Below are positions 34,462 to 47,400 of a stretch of DNA of 64,000 nt, piece after piece. A program made the translations under genes and the position numbers. The notes under the pieces are model-generated. The model had not been told where the DNA came from. It did not search any database and was given only the letters and a program-made list of their open reading frames with translations. Positions within the stretch are counted from its first letter, which is position 1; every line of letters begins with the position of its first letter. The stretch is from NCBI GenBank assembly GCA_021234155.1, contig JAJEKV010000041.1, forward strand, positions 10,621,018 to 10,685,017. The letters are read 5' to 3'. This DNA comes from Isoetes taiwanensis (taxonomy: Eukaryota > Streptophyta > Lycopodiopsida > Isoetales > Isoetaceae).

Positions 34462-37400
34462 ATGGGCACTTATGCCGCCCCTAGATGGACGAAAGAACCA
34501 TCTTGGTTAAGTTGGATGCAATATCCGTCAGGTTAGCACGTTCGTGTTTTCTGACCTTCGCACTTGATCTCATGTAAAACTTTCTATCTCAGGTTGTGGC
34601 TATCATAGCTCCCTCAATCTTGCTGTTCAAAGATTCACTATCCGTATTCGGATCCATTCACAGGATGCTGCTAGTTATGCTTCTTTATTACGGAATTATG
34701 ATGATATCAAAGGTCTGCCACAAAGGAAAGTAATCCACACCAGAATTATCATACATGGGCTTCATCAGGAGGTTATTATAGGGAATTCATTAATTGAAAT
34801 GTATTGGAAGCTCGGGGCTCTGCAGGATGCTCATTTAGTCTTTGATACTATGTGCCCTGAGACTAGAAACATATTTTCGTGGACTGCCATGATTGCAGGT
34901 TGTGTGAACACCGGCCATGAGAGAGAGGCTCTTCAACTGTTTTATGGAATGCAATTGGAAGGACTAAAACCAGATAAAGTTGTCTTTGTAATTATTCTCA
35001 AAGCTTGCTCTGCTTTAACAGCTTCAGGGAAGGGTAAGTCCATCCATTGTGCTATTATTGGTACTGGGTTTGAAACTGATAACGACGTGGCTTGTGCACT
35101 TACCACCATGTATTCAAAATGTGGAAGCATGCAAGATATTTGGAATGTTTTCAACAGCATTTCTCCTAGGAGCAGTATAATATGGAATATCATAATATCT
35201 ACAGTTTGCCTTCATGGACACGGCAAGAAAGCTTTCCAACTTTTTCAGCTAATGCAGCAGGAGGGAGTAAGTCAAAATGAGATTACGTATACCAGCATTT
35301 TTAATGCATTTTTGTCTCCTACATCTCTAGCAGGGGGTACACTCTTCCATGCTCACGTTATCCATGCCAAAATTGTTCCAGGTGTAATACTTGCCAATGC
35401 CATTATACATATGTATTGCAAGTGTGGGTATATAGAGCAGGCAAGGAGCATCTTTCACAAAATGGAGGAACAAGATGTGGTGTCATGGACAACAATGATT
35501 ACTGCATTTGTTCAGCATGATTGCAGCAAGGAGGCACTTAAACTCTTCAAACAAATGCAGATGACATCTGTAATTCCTAATGAAAAGACTGTTGTTGCCG
35601 TCCTTTCTGCATGTGCCATTTTGACATCTGTCGTACTGGGCAAACTGATCCACGCATACATAATCTTTAATGGACTAGAGTCAGATGTTGTGGTAGGAAA
35701 TGCTTTGCTAAATATGTACAGTAGGAGTGGAAGTCTGTGGGAATCTCAAAACATGATTGTAAGAATGCAAAGGAGAGATGCCATATCATGGAACACTATT
35801 ATTCAAGCATGCGCCCAGCAAAAGCATGATAATGATGCACTCCTACTATTCAGACACATGCTTTGTGAAGGGACGAAGCCCAACATATCCATAATTATTG
35901 CCATTCTTAGGGCATGCTCAAGCTTGACAGCATTAGGTACAGGTAAGTTTGTTCATTCCATTATATTGAAACAGGGATTGGGTTCAGAAAATGCGGTAGC
36001 ATCTGCCATGCTGAACATATATAGTACTTGTGGTAGTCTGGAGGACCTCTTGAGCACGTTTGATGTAATTCCTCAACAAACAGTTTCTTTGTGGAACAAT
36101 GTAATCGCTGCATATGGGAAACATGGTTCTAACAGAGAGTTCTTTCAAGTATTTCAACAGTTGCGTCAGCAGATAGAACCAAGTGATGTTAGCTTTGTAG
36201 TTATTCTTGATGCATGTGTCTTTTTAGAAGATTTACCTACGGGTAAGTTTATTCATGGTCACTTACTTGCAACTGGTTTTGAGTCACATGTTATTATAGA
36301 AAATGCTTTGTTAAATATGTATGCAAAATGTTCAGGTCTACATGATGCATGTGAAATTTTTAATCAAATGCTTTATGAGCATGTGGTAGCATGGACAACC
36401 ATGATTGGAGCATATGCTGAAAGTGGACATGTCAGAGAGGCATGCCGAATATTTCAGCAAATGAAGCAGAATTATATACGGCCAAATAATGTCACATTCA
36501 TCAATATCCTTAAAGTATGTTCTTGTCCTGCAAACCTTTCAAGGGTTAGAGCAATACATGCATGCATTATTAAGCACAATTTTGATTTAGACTCTTGTTT
36601 GGTGACTGCACTTCTTACTGGCTATGCAAATTGTGGGAGTGCAGGTGATGCACATCAGGTGTTTGAGACCTTAGATTTTCTAACGATTTCTTCATGGAAT
36701 GCCATGATTGGGGCTTGTGCCCAATGCGGATACTATAAGTGTGCTTTTAAGCTCTTTCAAGTGTTGCAAATTGGAAAGTTAATTCCAAATATCATCACCT
36801 ATGTAAGCACTTTAAATGCTTGTTATAGTCCAGAAGATTTGGCACAAGGGAAATGGGTACATGCAGGTATTATTTGTAGTGAGATTCAATCAGATATAAT
36901 AGTGAAAAATGCTCTCATCAATATGTATGGGAAGTGTTGTAGTTTGGATGAGGCAGATAAAGTGTTTGAAATGGCCATCGAAGATGGTATGGTATCCTGG
37001 AACTCTATTATTATTGCATACAACCAAGTGGGATATGAGAAATATGTTTTCATGCTATTTTGGAGTATGCATGTCCAAGACATCCAAGCCAATGAAATAA
37101 CATTTACCAGCGTTCTAAATGCATGCAGTAGTCAAGAAAATCTTGCAAGAGGAAAGCTAATTCATGCCTGCCTTGATATCATCGAGTCTGTTACAAATGT
37201 TATTGTGGGTAATGCTTTACTCAATATGTATGGAAAGCATGGAGATTTGTATGATACATGTAGGGTTTTTGAGGGCATGCATCAACATGACACTATATCA
37301 TGGAACACTATGCTGATGGCGTGTTGTCAAACAGGTCATAGCAGTCATGGCCTTGAACTTTTTGCCAGAATGCGGATGGAAGGTACGAAGCCTGATGAAA

Positions 37401-37882
37401 GTACGTTCTCCACCATCCTTGGTGCTTGCGCCAATCTAGCTGCCCTGGAGTATGGTCAACTGGTTGCTGAATGCATTAAAAATAGTGGCTTAATTTCAGA
37501 TATTGCTGTGGACAATGGTCTTATAAATATGTATGGGAAGTGCGGCTGTCTTGAAAATGCAAAGGAGGTATTTGATGCAATGCCCCAAAGAGATAGTGTA
37601 TCGTGGAGTGCCATGGTTACTTCATATGCCCAACATGGGAAAGCTGACATGGTTATACAACTTGTCCAGAATATGCATCAAGAAGGCATCACACCTACGG
37701 CAGTAACTGTTGTTAGCATTCTTGCTTCTTGCAGCCATGCTGGATTTGTAAATGACGGATGCCATTATTTTACTTCAATGAGTGAACTTCATGGCATAAC
37801 ATTGATAGCTGAGCATTATAATTGCATGATATATGTGCTTGGGAGAGCAGGTAGATGGGATGAGGCAGAGGAATTTTTGTGA
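34462..37882 (+). CDS. PLS-type pentatricopeptide repeat protein, 1,119 residues
   Basis: Two exons: 34462-34531 and 34593-37882, with a 61-base GT-AG intron (GTTAGC...CTATCTCAG). Spliced length is 3,360 bases including TGA. The protein is almost all PPR repeats: NMYGKCG, SWNTMI, LFxxMxxEGxxP and LxAC blocks recur about every 35 residues, with the longer L and S variants, for about 30 repeats. Such proteins bind organellar RNA one base per repeat, in editing or splicing. It ends at GRAGRWDEAEEFL, where the E and DYW domains of PLS proteins usually begin. The C-terminus is therefore missing, either by a premature stop or because catalytic function is supplied in trans. The targeting peptide is unclear (starts MGTYAAPRWTKEP), so a further 5' exon is possible. 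Confidence 0.9.
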
Positions 37883-40302
37883 TGTATGCTGAGATATCAG
37901 GCGTGGGTTTTTGTTTTTAGCAGACCAGTCCAACCTTGCATACAACCTGCAATTCTAGCATCCACGTCACATTAGAAAAGCGCAGGAAAATCGGCGTGGA
38001 GATGAAATAGGTCAGGAGAGAGAACGCTAAAGTTTCCTCATGACCGAAGAGTGGTGTATTGCAGTTGGAACAAACTTATTGAATTGGCTTCAAGAGAAAA
38101 TGAAATATTCATTTGGCTCAATATATGTAATGCAGAGCGCGAAGGGAACTATCATGTTCTTGGAACATTGAAAAGCATTCCTTACATTGTCGAAGTGGTC
38201 TAACAAGGCAGATCACGTCTTTGGTAATCCATTGGCAAAGCAGTCTAACAAAGCAGATCACGTTTTTGGTAACTTTGACAAGGATTGCTTTTGTTTTCTT
38301 GAAGCAAAGGTATGCCTTTTACTATAATCATAGTCGAGTTATGGAATGTGCATTTTATCACTCCCATCTGTTATTCAATGGCAGTCTTGTTGTATGCAGA
38401 GACTAGAAAGGTGAAGACCAACACATTTTTTCAAAAATTGTGGTATATTAGCCAAGGAACGGTACATGGCATCCCTACTTCTATTCAAATTCATGTTATT
38501 CAAACATGCACTTGCACATAGCGTCAATTGGATATATTGAAAATGCAAGGCAGAGGAAGCAAGTTGCGGCGTGAACCAAGCAAAGGTATGTACTGTGCTA
38601 AGATTAGATTATATCTTGATCATTGAGGAGGTAATGCTTTTTGCTTAACATGCAGAGACTAGCAAGACATATGGCATCACAATCTTTTGAATGTTGACAA
38701 TCATCCATCACATTAACCAAGCAAAGGTACGTTAAATGAATCTTATCTTCATTGCAAGAGCAAACAACTGTAGTCTTGTTTAAGCTGTCCGCCAATCTTA
38801 GCATGTTCATTACCTTCTGCATCTATATAGATCCTGTTCTTAACTCTTTTATCAAGATGCATGACCTCTCGCATGGTTGTGCTACTCTATGAGCATATAA
38901 CTGTAATGCCAACCTGTATACGTGACCGGACCTTCCTCCCTAACAATCCATCAAACCATCACCTTGCATGCATGCAGAATATAGCTTCCTGATGAACAGA
39001 ATGAGAATATATTATCATCCCAAATATCAGTAAAACGTTTTTTCTCAGCAGTTTGGGTTTAGGGTTTCAAAGCATGCATTGCTCAAGATTTATGCATGCT
39101 AATAACAAAAGTATCAAGAACAAAGCACAAGAAGCTTGTACAATACCGCACCCTTATAACATCACGTCAAGGTAAGTGGATCACCGTTCTTGCATCTTCT
39201 TGAATCATTCTTGTCAAGCATGACAAATCGCCGCTTCAAAACCTGTAGAATCCGGTCTGCCTTACCTTGACGTAGCATAGGGTCAGCCATTCTTGCTGCC
39301 CCCATGACCTGCAGAATCAGGGAGCGCCGATAGGTCATGGGGCAGCAAGAATGGCTTCCCCATGCTATTCTACATAACAACTTTATTTAGCTGGCAACTT
39401 GCCTCCTTTGCATAGACTAAAGTAGCTTATCTGTTATGGTATTTCTAGCATGCACTTGCATCTTAACATTATCACGTGACTTATGTAATGATCCGACCCA
39501 TGAATAATTATTTGCATGGTCAATCATTATGTATCTGGACCCATTCTGCCTACGAATCCAATTACGTTGTGCCATGTGGCACACTTTCGATCCCCAAATC
39601 TTAATGAAAGAGGAATCTTAATGAAATTTTTTTGCTGCTGTGTTCATCTTGACGGAGATTTTTTACCGTGCTGTGTTCTGGAGGTTTACCTCCTATTCTG
39701 GACTTTTACCCTCCATTCTCACGATTTGCCCTGCATTTCAAAGCTGCATTTTCCCATGTTACAGAGAAGGCAATTTACCAGGGCAATAGGGCTCCGCGCT
39801 TCGTGGAAAGGCATGTAAACATAAAGCATGGAGACATGAAATTTCAAGGGCTCCATGCCTTTGCCTTAACTTGTTTCCTTGTTTATGCAAAAATGTAGCA
39901 CATGAAATAACCAATTTCAACATAAAAGCCACATATTTATATTTGACCTCGGTATATGCAAAATTGTACCACATGGAATTAACAATTCCAATACAAAATC
40001 TATGTTTGAACCAAGTATATACATTATATATAGATGTACTTTCCAACACATCTATCTGCATGTGGTAAGAAATTTAGAAACAAGATAAGTTATTGTGTGC
40101 GACCTACGTATACACAGTATAGTTGTAACTTCCCAACACATCTATTCGTATGTGATAAGAATTTGAGAAACAAAACAGTTATTTATATTTGACCTAAGAG
40201 CATAAGATGTCTTCTCCTTCTCCTCTACACTATTTGAATTACATCTTACCAACCGGGGGTACTAATTGTAACATTATACACCCACAAACTTTGTAATTCA
40301 TA
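37883..40302. other. No recognisable gene downstream of PPR gene
   Basis: About 2.4 kb. It contains a ~35-bp direct duplication at about 38,198-38,275 (AGCAGATCACGT), two nested-type hairpins at 39,174-39,356, and three diverged ~95-bp units at about 39,900-40,195 around CCAACACATCTAT and ATTTATATTTGACCT. No ORF over 100 codons has a known motif. Confidence 0.5.
39285..39356. repeat. Inverted repeat with 25-base arms
   Basis: Arms 39285-39310 (AGCCATTCTTGCTGCC...) and 39332-39356 are near-perfect reverse complements with a ~21-base loop. Just upstream a second pair, 39174-39186 and 39261-39273 (ACGTCAAGGTAAG), brackets an ~75-base loop. They could be foldback DNA or the base of an RNA hairpin. 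Confidence 0.7.
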
Positions 40303-40306
40303 CTAG

Positions 40307-41572
40307 TAAACATGTGCGTGCATTGCCGGGCTAATGCCCTGGCTCGTGTTTTTACCTGGCCTTTAACACCCTAGTAAATATGTGCCTCAAATGTCTATAT
40401 GTGAAACTTTGACGCTATTTTCTTTTGTAATTATTTTTGTTATTGAAATAGTATAATGCCAGTAGCATTTGCGTTCATGGATTTCAGTAGAGAAAACAAT
40501 GCTTTATAAGGAATGTAGGAGACAGTCTACCTCTGAAGACAAAAATCTGGAAAGACAAATCCAAAATTGATGCTGAAAATGTCACTCTTAGAAGTAGTTA
40601 AGTACATCAATAAGAAATAAGTACAAAAATATATAAAACACAAAATCTTGTCCTGTCTCATTGATGTATTTTAGTTCATGATGGAACTTTAAATATACAT
40701 CTCCACATGGCGCACATCACCAAGGGCCTAATATTGTACTTTGTTGGATGCTCCCGTGATAATTTCACTTCTGCGACCGGGGTAAAAGTGAAATGTATAG
40801 GCGAATCATTGATTCGAACTGCCACGATGTCTCACGACTATCAAGCACATGAGACAACTCATCCCGAAGGTAGGCTCGTATAATAGAAAGAGATACCGCA
40901 TTGGGAAGAAATGATTTGTAGACCCTAAAAAGTGTTCCATTACATATTCCAATGCAGGTGAGTTCTTTTGCTACCAAAACACCAATTTACCAGTGCACGG
41001 TGTCGTTTCTCATCTGATAAAAAAAGGATAAACAATCGAAGGTTAGTCAAAGCACTACATTATCCAATAAATAGATACATGTACTCTATCCTCCACCTAC
41101 CTCTCTCAAAGCGCATCCGCGTAAACAACGTTCCCTCGGGTAAACTTGAGAAAACAGGAAGTCATCAATTAGTTGGATAAAGTGCTCCAACTTGACAATC
41201 TCGTCATTCCTAAATATTTCTTTGAGCTTTGCAATGAGCTCCTCAATTCGCACGTTTGCTACCCCATGTACATGAGCATGGTATTTTCGTTCCTAGTCAT
41301 ACCATGATCCAAGTGCGATATGACAAAAGTAACATGGGAGATGTGGTAGCTCCTGTCACCCCTTAGGCAATGGTGACCGAAGACATACCACGGGACCAAA
41401 ATACGCACCATCTACATGGATGAAGATGTAAGTAAGTAAGATAAAAATAAAAGGAAGAAAGAAAGTAGAAGATATCAATAAGAACAAAGAGAAATTAGAA
41501 GTTGTGATTTTTAAGTATTAGACTCACACTTAGAGTTCTTTGTATACAATATTTGTTGTATATCTTGATCTG
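40307..41572. other. 3' non-coding part of Helitron
   Basis: About 1.27 kb between the helicase C-terminus and the Helitron 3' end; no recognisable coding content. Confidence 0.4.
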
Positions 41573-44500
41573 TCAGCATCTGCATAAGCATCTCCATCCT
41601 TCGATAGAATGAGTACCTTTATGCCTTGGATTCCTTTGAGCTCTTGAGAGTGCCACATAGAGTTGTCCGTGACTGAATACTGGAGTTGACAAATACAAAC
41701 CAACCATTTTCATTTTTTGGCCTTGGGACTTGTTGATTGTCATACCAAAAGCTGGACGCAATGGAAATTGTATACGCTCAAACTGAAATAGGAGTTCTGC
41801 ATTATTGGGCACCAAAGGTATTCCAAATATGAACACTCTGCTTCCAATATTCTTTCTAGTGACAATCTCGGCATCTATAACACGTCTTCCCAATGAACGT
41901 ATAATGAGGCGAGTGCCATTGTAGAGTCCCTTACGTGTAGAAACAAACCTCAATAACATGACAATCGAATGCCAACCTTCAAAGTTAATTGATGAGGAGG
42001 CATCCCACTCGGAGTTTGCGCATTCAAAAATTCAATAGGATGGACCCCTGTGTCATTCTCATTAACAACTCGATCAACACTGTAATAATCAATAGGTGCA
42101 GCAGGCAACCACTCTGTCATCCTTTTCTTTACTTTATCTACATCATCATTCAGTGGTATAAGTATACCCCTTTGCACCCAATAGGACACACTTCCATAAT
42201 TCGTTGAAACATCAGGGAATGCCACGGCTAGCAAGTCATTTAACTCCTGTGACTTCACACAAATCTCTTCTGGAAGACGTATCACGTCCGATCCAATGTT
42301 GGAAAACGTGGTCTCAAGTCCGTCTCCAACTCGTAGGAGACACTCTGAAAACGCCTTTTGCTCTTCCGCGTCTCTTCACACACTATTCATTACTCGCATA
42401 TTTATGTTCAGCTTATGTTCCTCGACATGATCCCATATGTAAGAGCATTTCAAGGAAGCATGCACAATTTGGGGGTGATTTCCTCGTGGAACCACAGGTG
42501 GAAGCTGGCGAAAATCTCCTCCCAAAACGACAATGAGTCCCCCAAACAATTTGTCACATGACATCACGTCATGGAGCGTTCTATCCAGTGCTTCATAAAC
42601 ATATTTATGCATCATTGAGGCGCTCTTATCAATTTTGCCAGCTCCGACTGCTTTGGAATATTGCAAGTTGATGTCTCATCTATGTTTATCGGTATCTTGA
42701 ACTTTGAATGTGTAGTGCGCGCACCTTTCAATAAAGTGGATGCAATTCCTGAAGAAGCAACTGCAACTACAATGATACCTTTGGCCAACAACATGGTGTT
42801 AAAAAGAAAACTCTTTTCCGAGCCGCCTGCACCTTGAACGAAAGACACCCATCATTTTTCTAACATCACGTGCTCATCGATCACACGGTTGAAGATAACA
42901 CGCGGTTTGTGATATAGGCGGTCCACATCTTCTTGCACCTCTACCATATCTTCTTGAAACACCACATTCTGAAATATCATCTATGGATCTATTGCATGCG
43001 CAGGAAGAATGAAATCAAACTCCCTTAAGGATCGTCTGACAGAGTTCATATGATCTTCAATGTCTAGAAGTGCCATGTCAAAAAATTGATCGTACACATT
43101 TACACTTTGATCCTCTGCAATCCTTCGTGTCTCATGCAAGAAGTCATCGATCATAGAAAGCTTGACTTCTTCCCACAGTTGTAACGAATTCGATGGTTCA
43201 CAATTTAAAAGAATCATGGCGAACATGTGCCGCAAGTGTGGTGGCATGCCCCATGCTGCTGCTTCTTGAAGAGACTCAAGTCATTCTGTGTCATCTCGAA
43301 GCAACCCACGACGAATGCAAGCTTCTTTATATGTTGCACACAACTCCCCATCAAAAGAGCGTAAATCTTCAAAACTAATTGCACCTGTCACGCGGGTCAA
43401 CAAGAGTCGTAAATAATATCACTCTCCTTCTGAAGGATTAACAAAGTACATGCGTCCAATAGTGGAAAACCTGCCATTTTCGACTGGGTTTATCATAGGT
43501 AAACTTTTTAGGAAAATCATGGTAGAGCAATTGTGTAGCCTCTCTGTCTCCAGATGCATTCAACTCGAAAAAAGCTGTCAACGTTGTTCCGTTATTCTTG
43601 CTCCTTATACTGTCCACGCTTATACCTTCTCGATAGTATATATCTTGTTGTATTGGAAGATGCACAGCCAATCTAGTGACGTGAGGAAATTGCTGTTGTA
43701 TCTCATATGAGAGGATTCTCCATGATGCCTCAGAAGCTGAGAAATAGCGTGCATTCAATAATTGCTCAATCTCATCATGGTTTATGGTAGATGCCCTGCT
43801 AGTCGATGCATCATCATTCATTGTTTCTAAGTTCACATTGATCATATCGGGCCCTTTGTAGACGTACTTGTACAAATATTTAATAGCCTTTACAGTAGCA
43901 CATACCTCAACATTGATATGGCACTTGAAGTACGATGTCAACCAGGGATTATATGGCACGACCCATCTGTTATCCAAATCTATACCCCCTTTTTTCACCT
44001 TTCGGCCGCCATCCCTTCTTCGGTACAATGGCTATTCATCAACAACTGTCGTCTCATCTGAAAATGCACGTGGATAACGTTTTGTAACTTACCATCTTGC
44101 ATGCACGGACTATTCGGATATCCAGTACCACATGGCCCATGCATCATATTACGTGTGACTATATCGTACAATTCAGGATATGCGTTCTTGTCTGGTATTT
44201 CAGCACAAATAATTTGATCAATCTCTTCGGCTATGAAGGGCTTGTCTGCCTGATCCAACATAGTCAACAAATGTACATGTGGCAAGCCTCTCTTCTGGAA
44301 CTCAATAACATAGACTTTTGTGATTATGCGGCGAGTGTACCATGATTAGTTATCAAATCTACCAGCTCCTTTACTTTCATATGGAATACTCTAGCCACTA
44401 ACTCTGGTCGATCATTTGGCAATTGGCCATATAATAATTTCCTCCTAATCTCTTCCCAATTTACATTGGCAGTCATGGTTATAAAGAGGTCTGGCCTGCC

Positions 44501-46475
44501 ATGTTCGCGAACAATAGACATGGCATCCTGGTAGCGTTGGGTCATGTATCTCGGGCCTCCTACATGTGAGGATGGTAACACAATTTTTCGGCCAATAGAA
44601 CCTGCATCATCTCCTTCAAAGTCCATAATACCCCGCAACATGTCTTTTCGAATAGTGTTTTGGTTCAACATAATAAATTGTAGCCTTTCTTGTTTCATCT
44701 TCGCAAACATATCACATATGTATTCTTGAAACAACCGACCAGCCATGTGAAGGGGAGATACATGTCCATGACGTGTGAATAGGTGATATCTATAGCTCCA
44801 TAATAGTTACTTCTTTTGCACCACTTCATCCATGAGGTATTTTAAAATGCCATCCGTCTGTACCGTAAGGAAGAAGTAACACAAAGTACTATGGATCATA
44901 GGCTGAGTGATATGCATCTATAAACTTCACGCCACCATCCTTAGAGTGTACAATAATATCCCTCTGACCATCTTCGGGCTTATCATCAATGGGCATTAAA
45001 ACAGCTACCTCATTTGCAGTTGGAGCATTATATTGCCTCCTCACAGGATTTTGCACATTGCAAGAAAGTATGCACAAACAGATATCCATGGTTAGATGAG
45101 TACGCATAATCTATGCCGCAGTAAAAAATATGCTAACAAATGGATTGTGCTCCATCATAAGGGCCTATAACTGCACCACTATTTCTTGCCTCAATCCGTC
45201 AAAAATGGACATCCTCCATTCAATTTGCATGTCGTCACCATCCATGATGTATATTTGTGCAAATTTTGCATGCTCTTGAAGCCCTTATGGTGGCAAATGT
45301 GTTCCCATCTTATGGCACATGCGGCCATTGACCCGAAAAGTATAAGTTCCACCAATAGCATTTGCCAGCATCTCATCAATTTTCATGCCCACCGAGGCAA
45401 ATGAGAATATATTGTTGTACTTTCTAATGTTTGTCTGAAAATGATCACCCAAGTTATCTGTTCTCGTATATAGCTCAAACAAAGGCTGCGGTAGTTCTGG
45501 AATCAATGGCAGCTGAATATTTCCATTAGCACATGCTCGGCATTTCTTTTTGACGTTCAACTCTGCTTTCCATTGCATAGCCCCACAATACAAACATCTA
45601 TAATCCATGTTACCAAGGTCATGAGGAGGAGGTAAGTTTCACGTCTATGCTATCTTATTGAAACCGCTTTGACCAGTAGGACGTTCCCTAGGACCAATAG
45701 CAGTGTTGTAATCCAACCTCACAGCCGTATGCTTTGCCTTCCTTATGCGAGTGAGTCGTCTCCTCTTTTGACTATTGCTCTCACCTTGCGGTGTCACATA
45801 AGAGGGGTTACACATTAAGCTTGTTATGAGGTCAACGCTAGCATCTCCTACTACTGTACCCCACTCTGACCTCAAGGCCCTTTTCTTTGCCATCCTTTTG
45901 CGTCGCAAACACTTGTTTCTATGAGTATTACTTTCATTCTCAGGTGTCATGTAGGAGGGGTTACTCGCTATTATAGGTGGCATTATTTGATTTGATGTTT
46001 CAATGAGTTCGATCTGAGATGGTGTGCTAAACCCATGAGCATTCACGTTTGTAGTTTGTGGCAACATCATCTAATCACCTATTTGTTCATCTATTGTGAG
46101 AAATAGCTGCATCTTAATACCATTAGCTTCTAACGTGATGAAGTGTGAACCCCCTCCATTTGCAATAGATCTTCCTATACTCATATCATTTGGGTGTCGT
46201 TGTCTTACTGATTGCATCTCTCCCACAGTCATAGGGCGCTCTGGCTCTGCTCCTACAACTTGTGGCGTGATTGATGTAGAGGCAAAACATGTTTGGACTG
46301 ACTGGCCCTCCACAGCAACAATATCAGATGCATGGCCATCTTTCTCTCTGATATCCATATTATATTCTAGTTTTAAGGCTCTACACTTTGCAACCCGTTT
46401 ACGTGCCAGTCATCTCTTTTTACCCGACCTAGTTTCATTGATAGGTGTCATGTATGAGGGGTTGTTGGCCACAAC
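41573..46475 (-). pseudogene. Helitron Rep-helicase (RepHel), broken into many frames
   Basis: Read on the minus strand from high to low coordinates. An N-terminal basic repeat region is at 46475-45645. Unlabelled pieces follow at 45608-45285 and 45107-44889. 44746-44324 has the Helitron N-domain (MAGRLFQEYICDMF, RPDLFITMTAN). 44285-43995 carries the HUH motif PHVHLLTML. 44028-43438 carries the Rep tyrosine motif (IKYLYKYVYKGPDM). Helicase begins at 43247; 42848-42612 has a degenerate Walker A (GAGGSEKSF), 42666-42376 has a [17 protein letters not shown] motif, and 42285-41950 and 41959-41573 end with FGMTINKSQGQ and LYVALSRAQ of Pif1-type helicases. Many frameshifts and the K-to-E change in Walker A show it is inactive. 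Confidence 0.88.
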
Positions 46476-46962
46476 AGGTGGTGTTTTTTGGCAAGACTGG
46501 TGTGTTGCAATCTATACAACTTAGATGGTTGCAAAGAAGCCTAACCGAATAATATTTGTCACACATTCTACCTTGGGAATAGCGCAATATAATTAATCTA
46601 AGATAGAACTTAAGACTCACCTTTGACGTTTGCCGCCACTGGCAAGTGCGCAAGTATAGAAGTGTGGTAAGTTTTTGTCCCTCTCTCAAAGTGCAAGTGC
46701 GAAGTATCTCCTATAAACATAAGAGCACATAAGAATACATGAAATATTACTAGATATCAAGAGTAAAATAATGGTGCACATGGACATAAGGTTAACAGGT
46801 AAAAAAGTATGCCAAAGCATCATGTAAGAAAAGTATGCTAAATTACTTCAGGAATAGCTAAGTTGTATTATTGTGCAATTAAGTTGAATCCATGCAAAAC
46901 AAAACGCAACCATAAGGTGGTCTTTTATTTTAAGAATGCCTAAAGTTAGGCATTGAGGCGCA
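46476..46962. other. Helitron 5' region, no confident gene
   Basis: Short minus-strand ORF 46689-46435 overlaps the start of the basic-repeat region; otherwise AT-rich with nothing recognised. Confidence 0.35.
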
Positions 46963-47400
46963 CTACATATCCAACCCATGTTGCATAAGATATTTTATAA
47001 ATAAGGTAGCTTCCATAACCTCCACAAACTTATGGACTCTCACAAAGCCACGTTTACGAAAGCTAGCATACATTTGTCTAGCAAAATATTCAATATCTAG
47101 CTCCACTTTGACCTTCGGGCGTATCTCAACTCCAAGCAACCCTAGGGCTTCATACCACTCTCCAAAAACTCTCAAAGCCCAAAGCAGAGCCTTAATGTTC
47201 ACTTGCATCCCATCATTCCCCAATGCAACACTTTCTGCGGCATCTTGCATTTCGCTTTTCCAATCCTCCGCCTCTTCTAAGTATTGAAAGTATGCATCAA
47301 AATCATCGTCAAATAGTGGGAAGGCATGTCCATCTCTAAAAAATTGTGCGACATGTTTTGGGTAAAAATCCCATGGCACATTCATCACCACCATCTGCAT
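46963..47400 (-). CDS. Unassigned 145-residue ORF inside Helitron
   Basis: An intact ORF beginning MQMVVMNVPWDFYPKHVAQF and rich in acidic and aromatic residues (FPLFDDDFDAYFQYLEEAED). A helical C-terminus includes RQMYASFRKRGFVRVHKFVE. I do not recognise the family. A candidate splice acceptor (TTTCTATAATGCAG) precedes the third codon, so it may be the last exon of a larger gene. It lies upstream of RepHel on the same strand and could be a gene fragment captured by the Helitron, or a Helitron accessory ORF. Confidence 0.45.
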   Translation of the reverse strand: MQMVVMNVPWDFYPKHVAQFFRDGHAFPLFDDDFDAYFQYLEEAEDWKSEMQDAAESVALGNDGMQVNIKALLWALRVFGEWYEALGLLGVEIRPKVKVELDIEYFARQMYASFRKRGFVRVHKFVEVMEATLFIKYLMQHGLDM

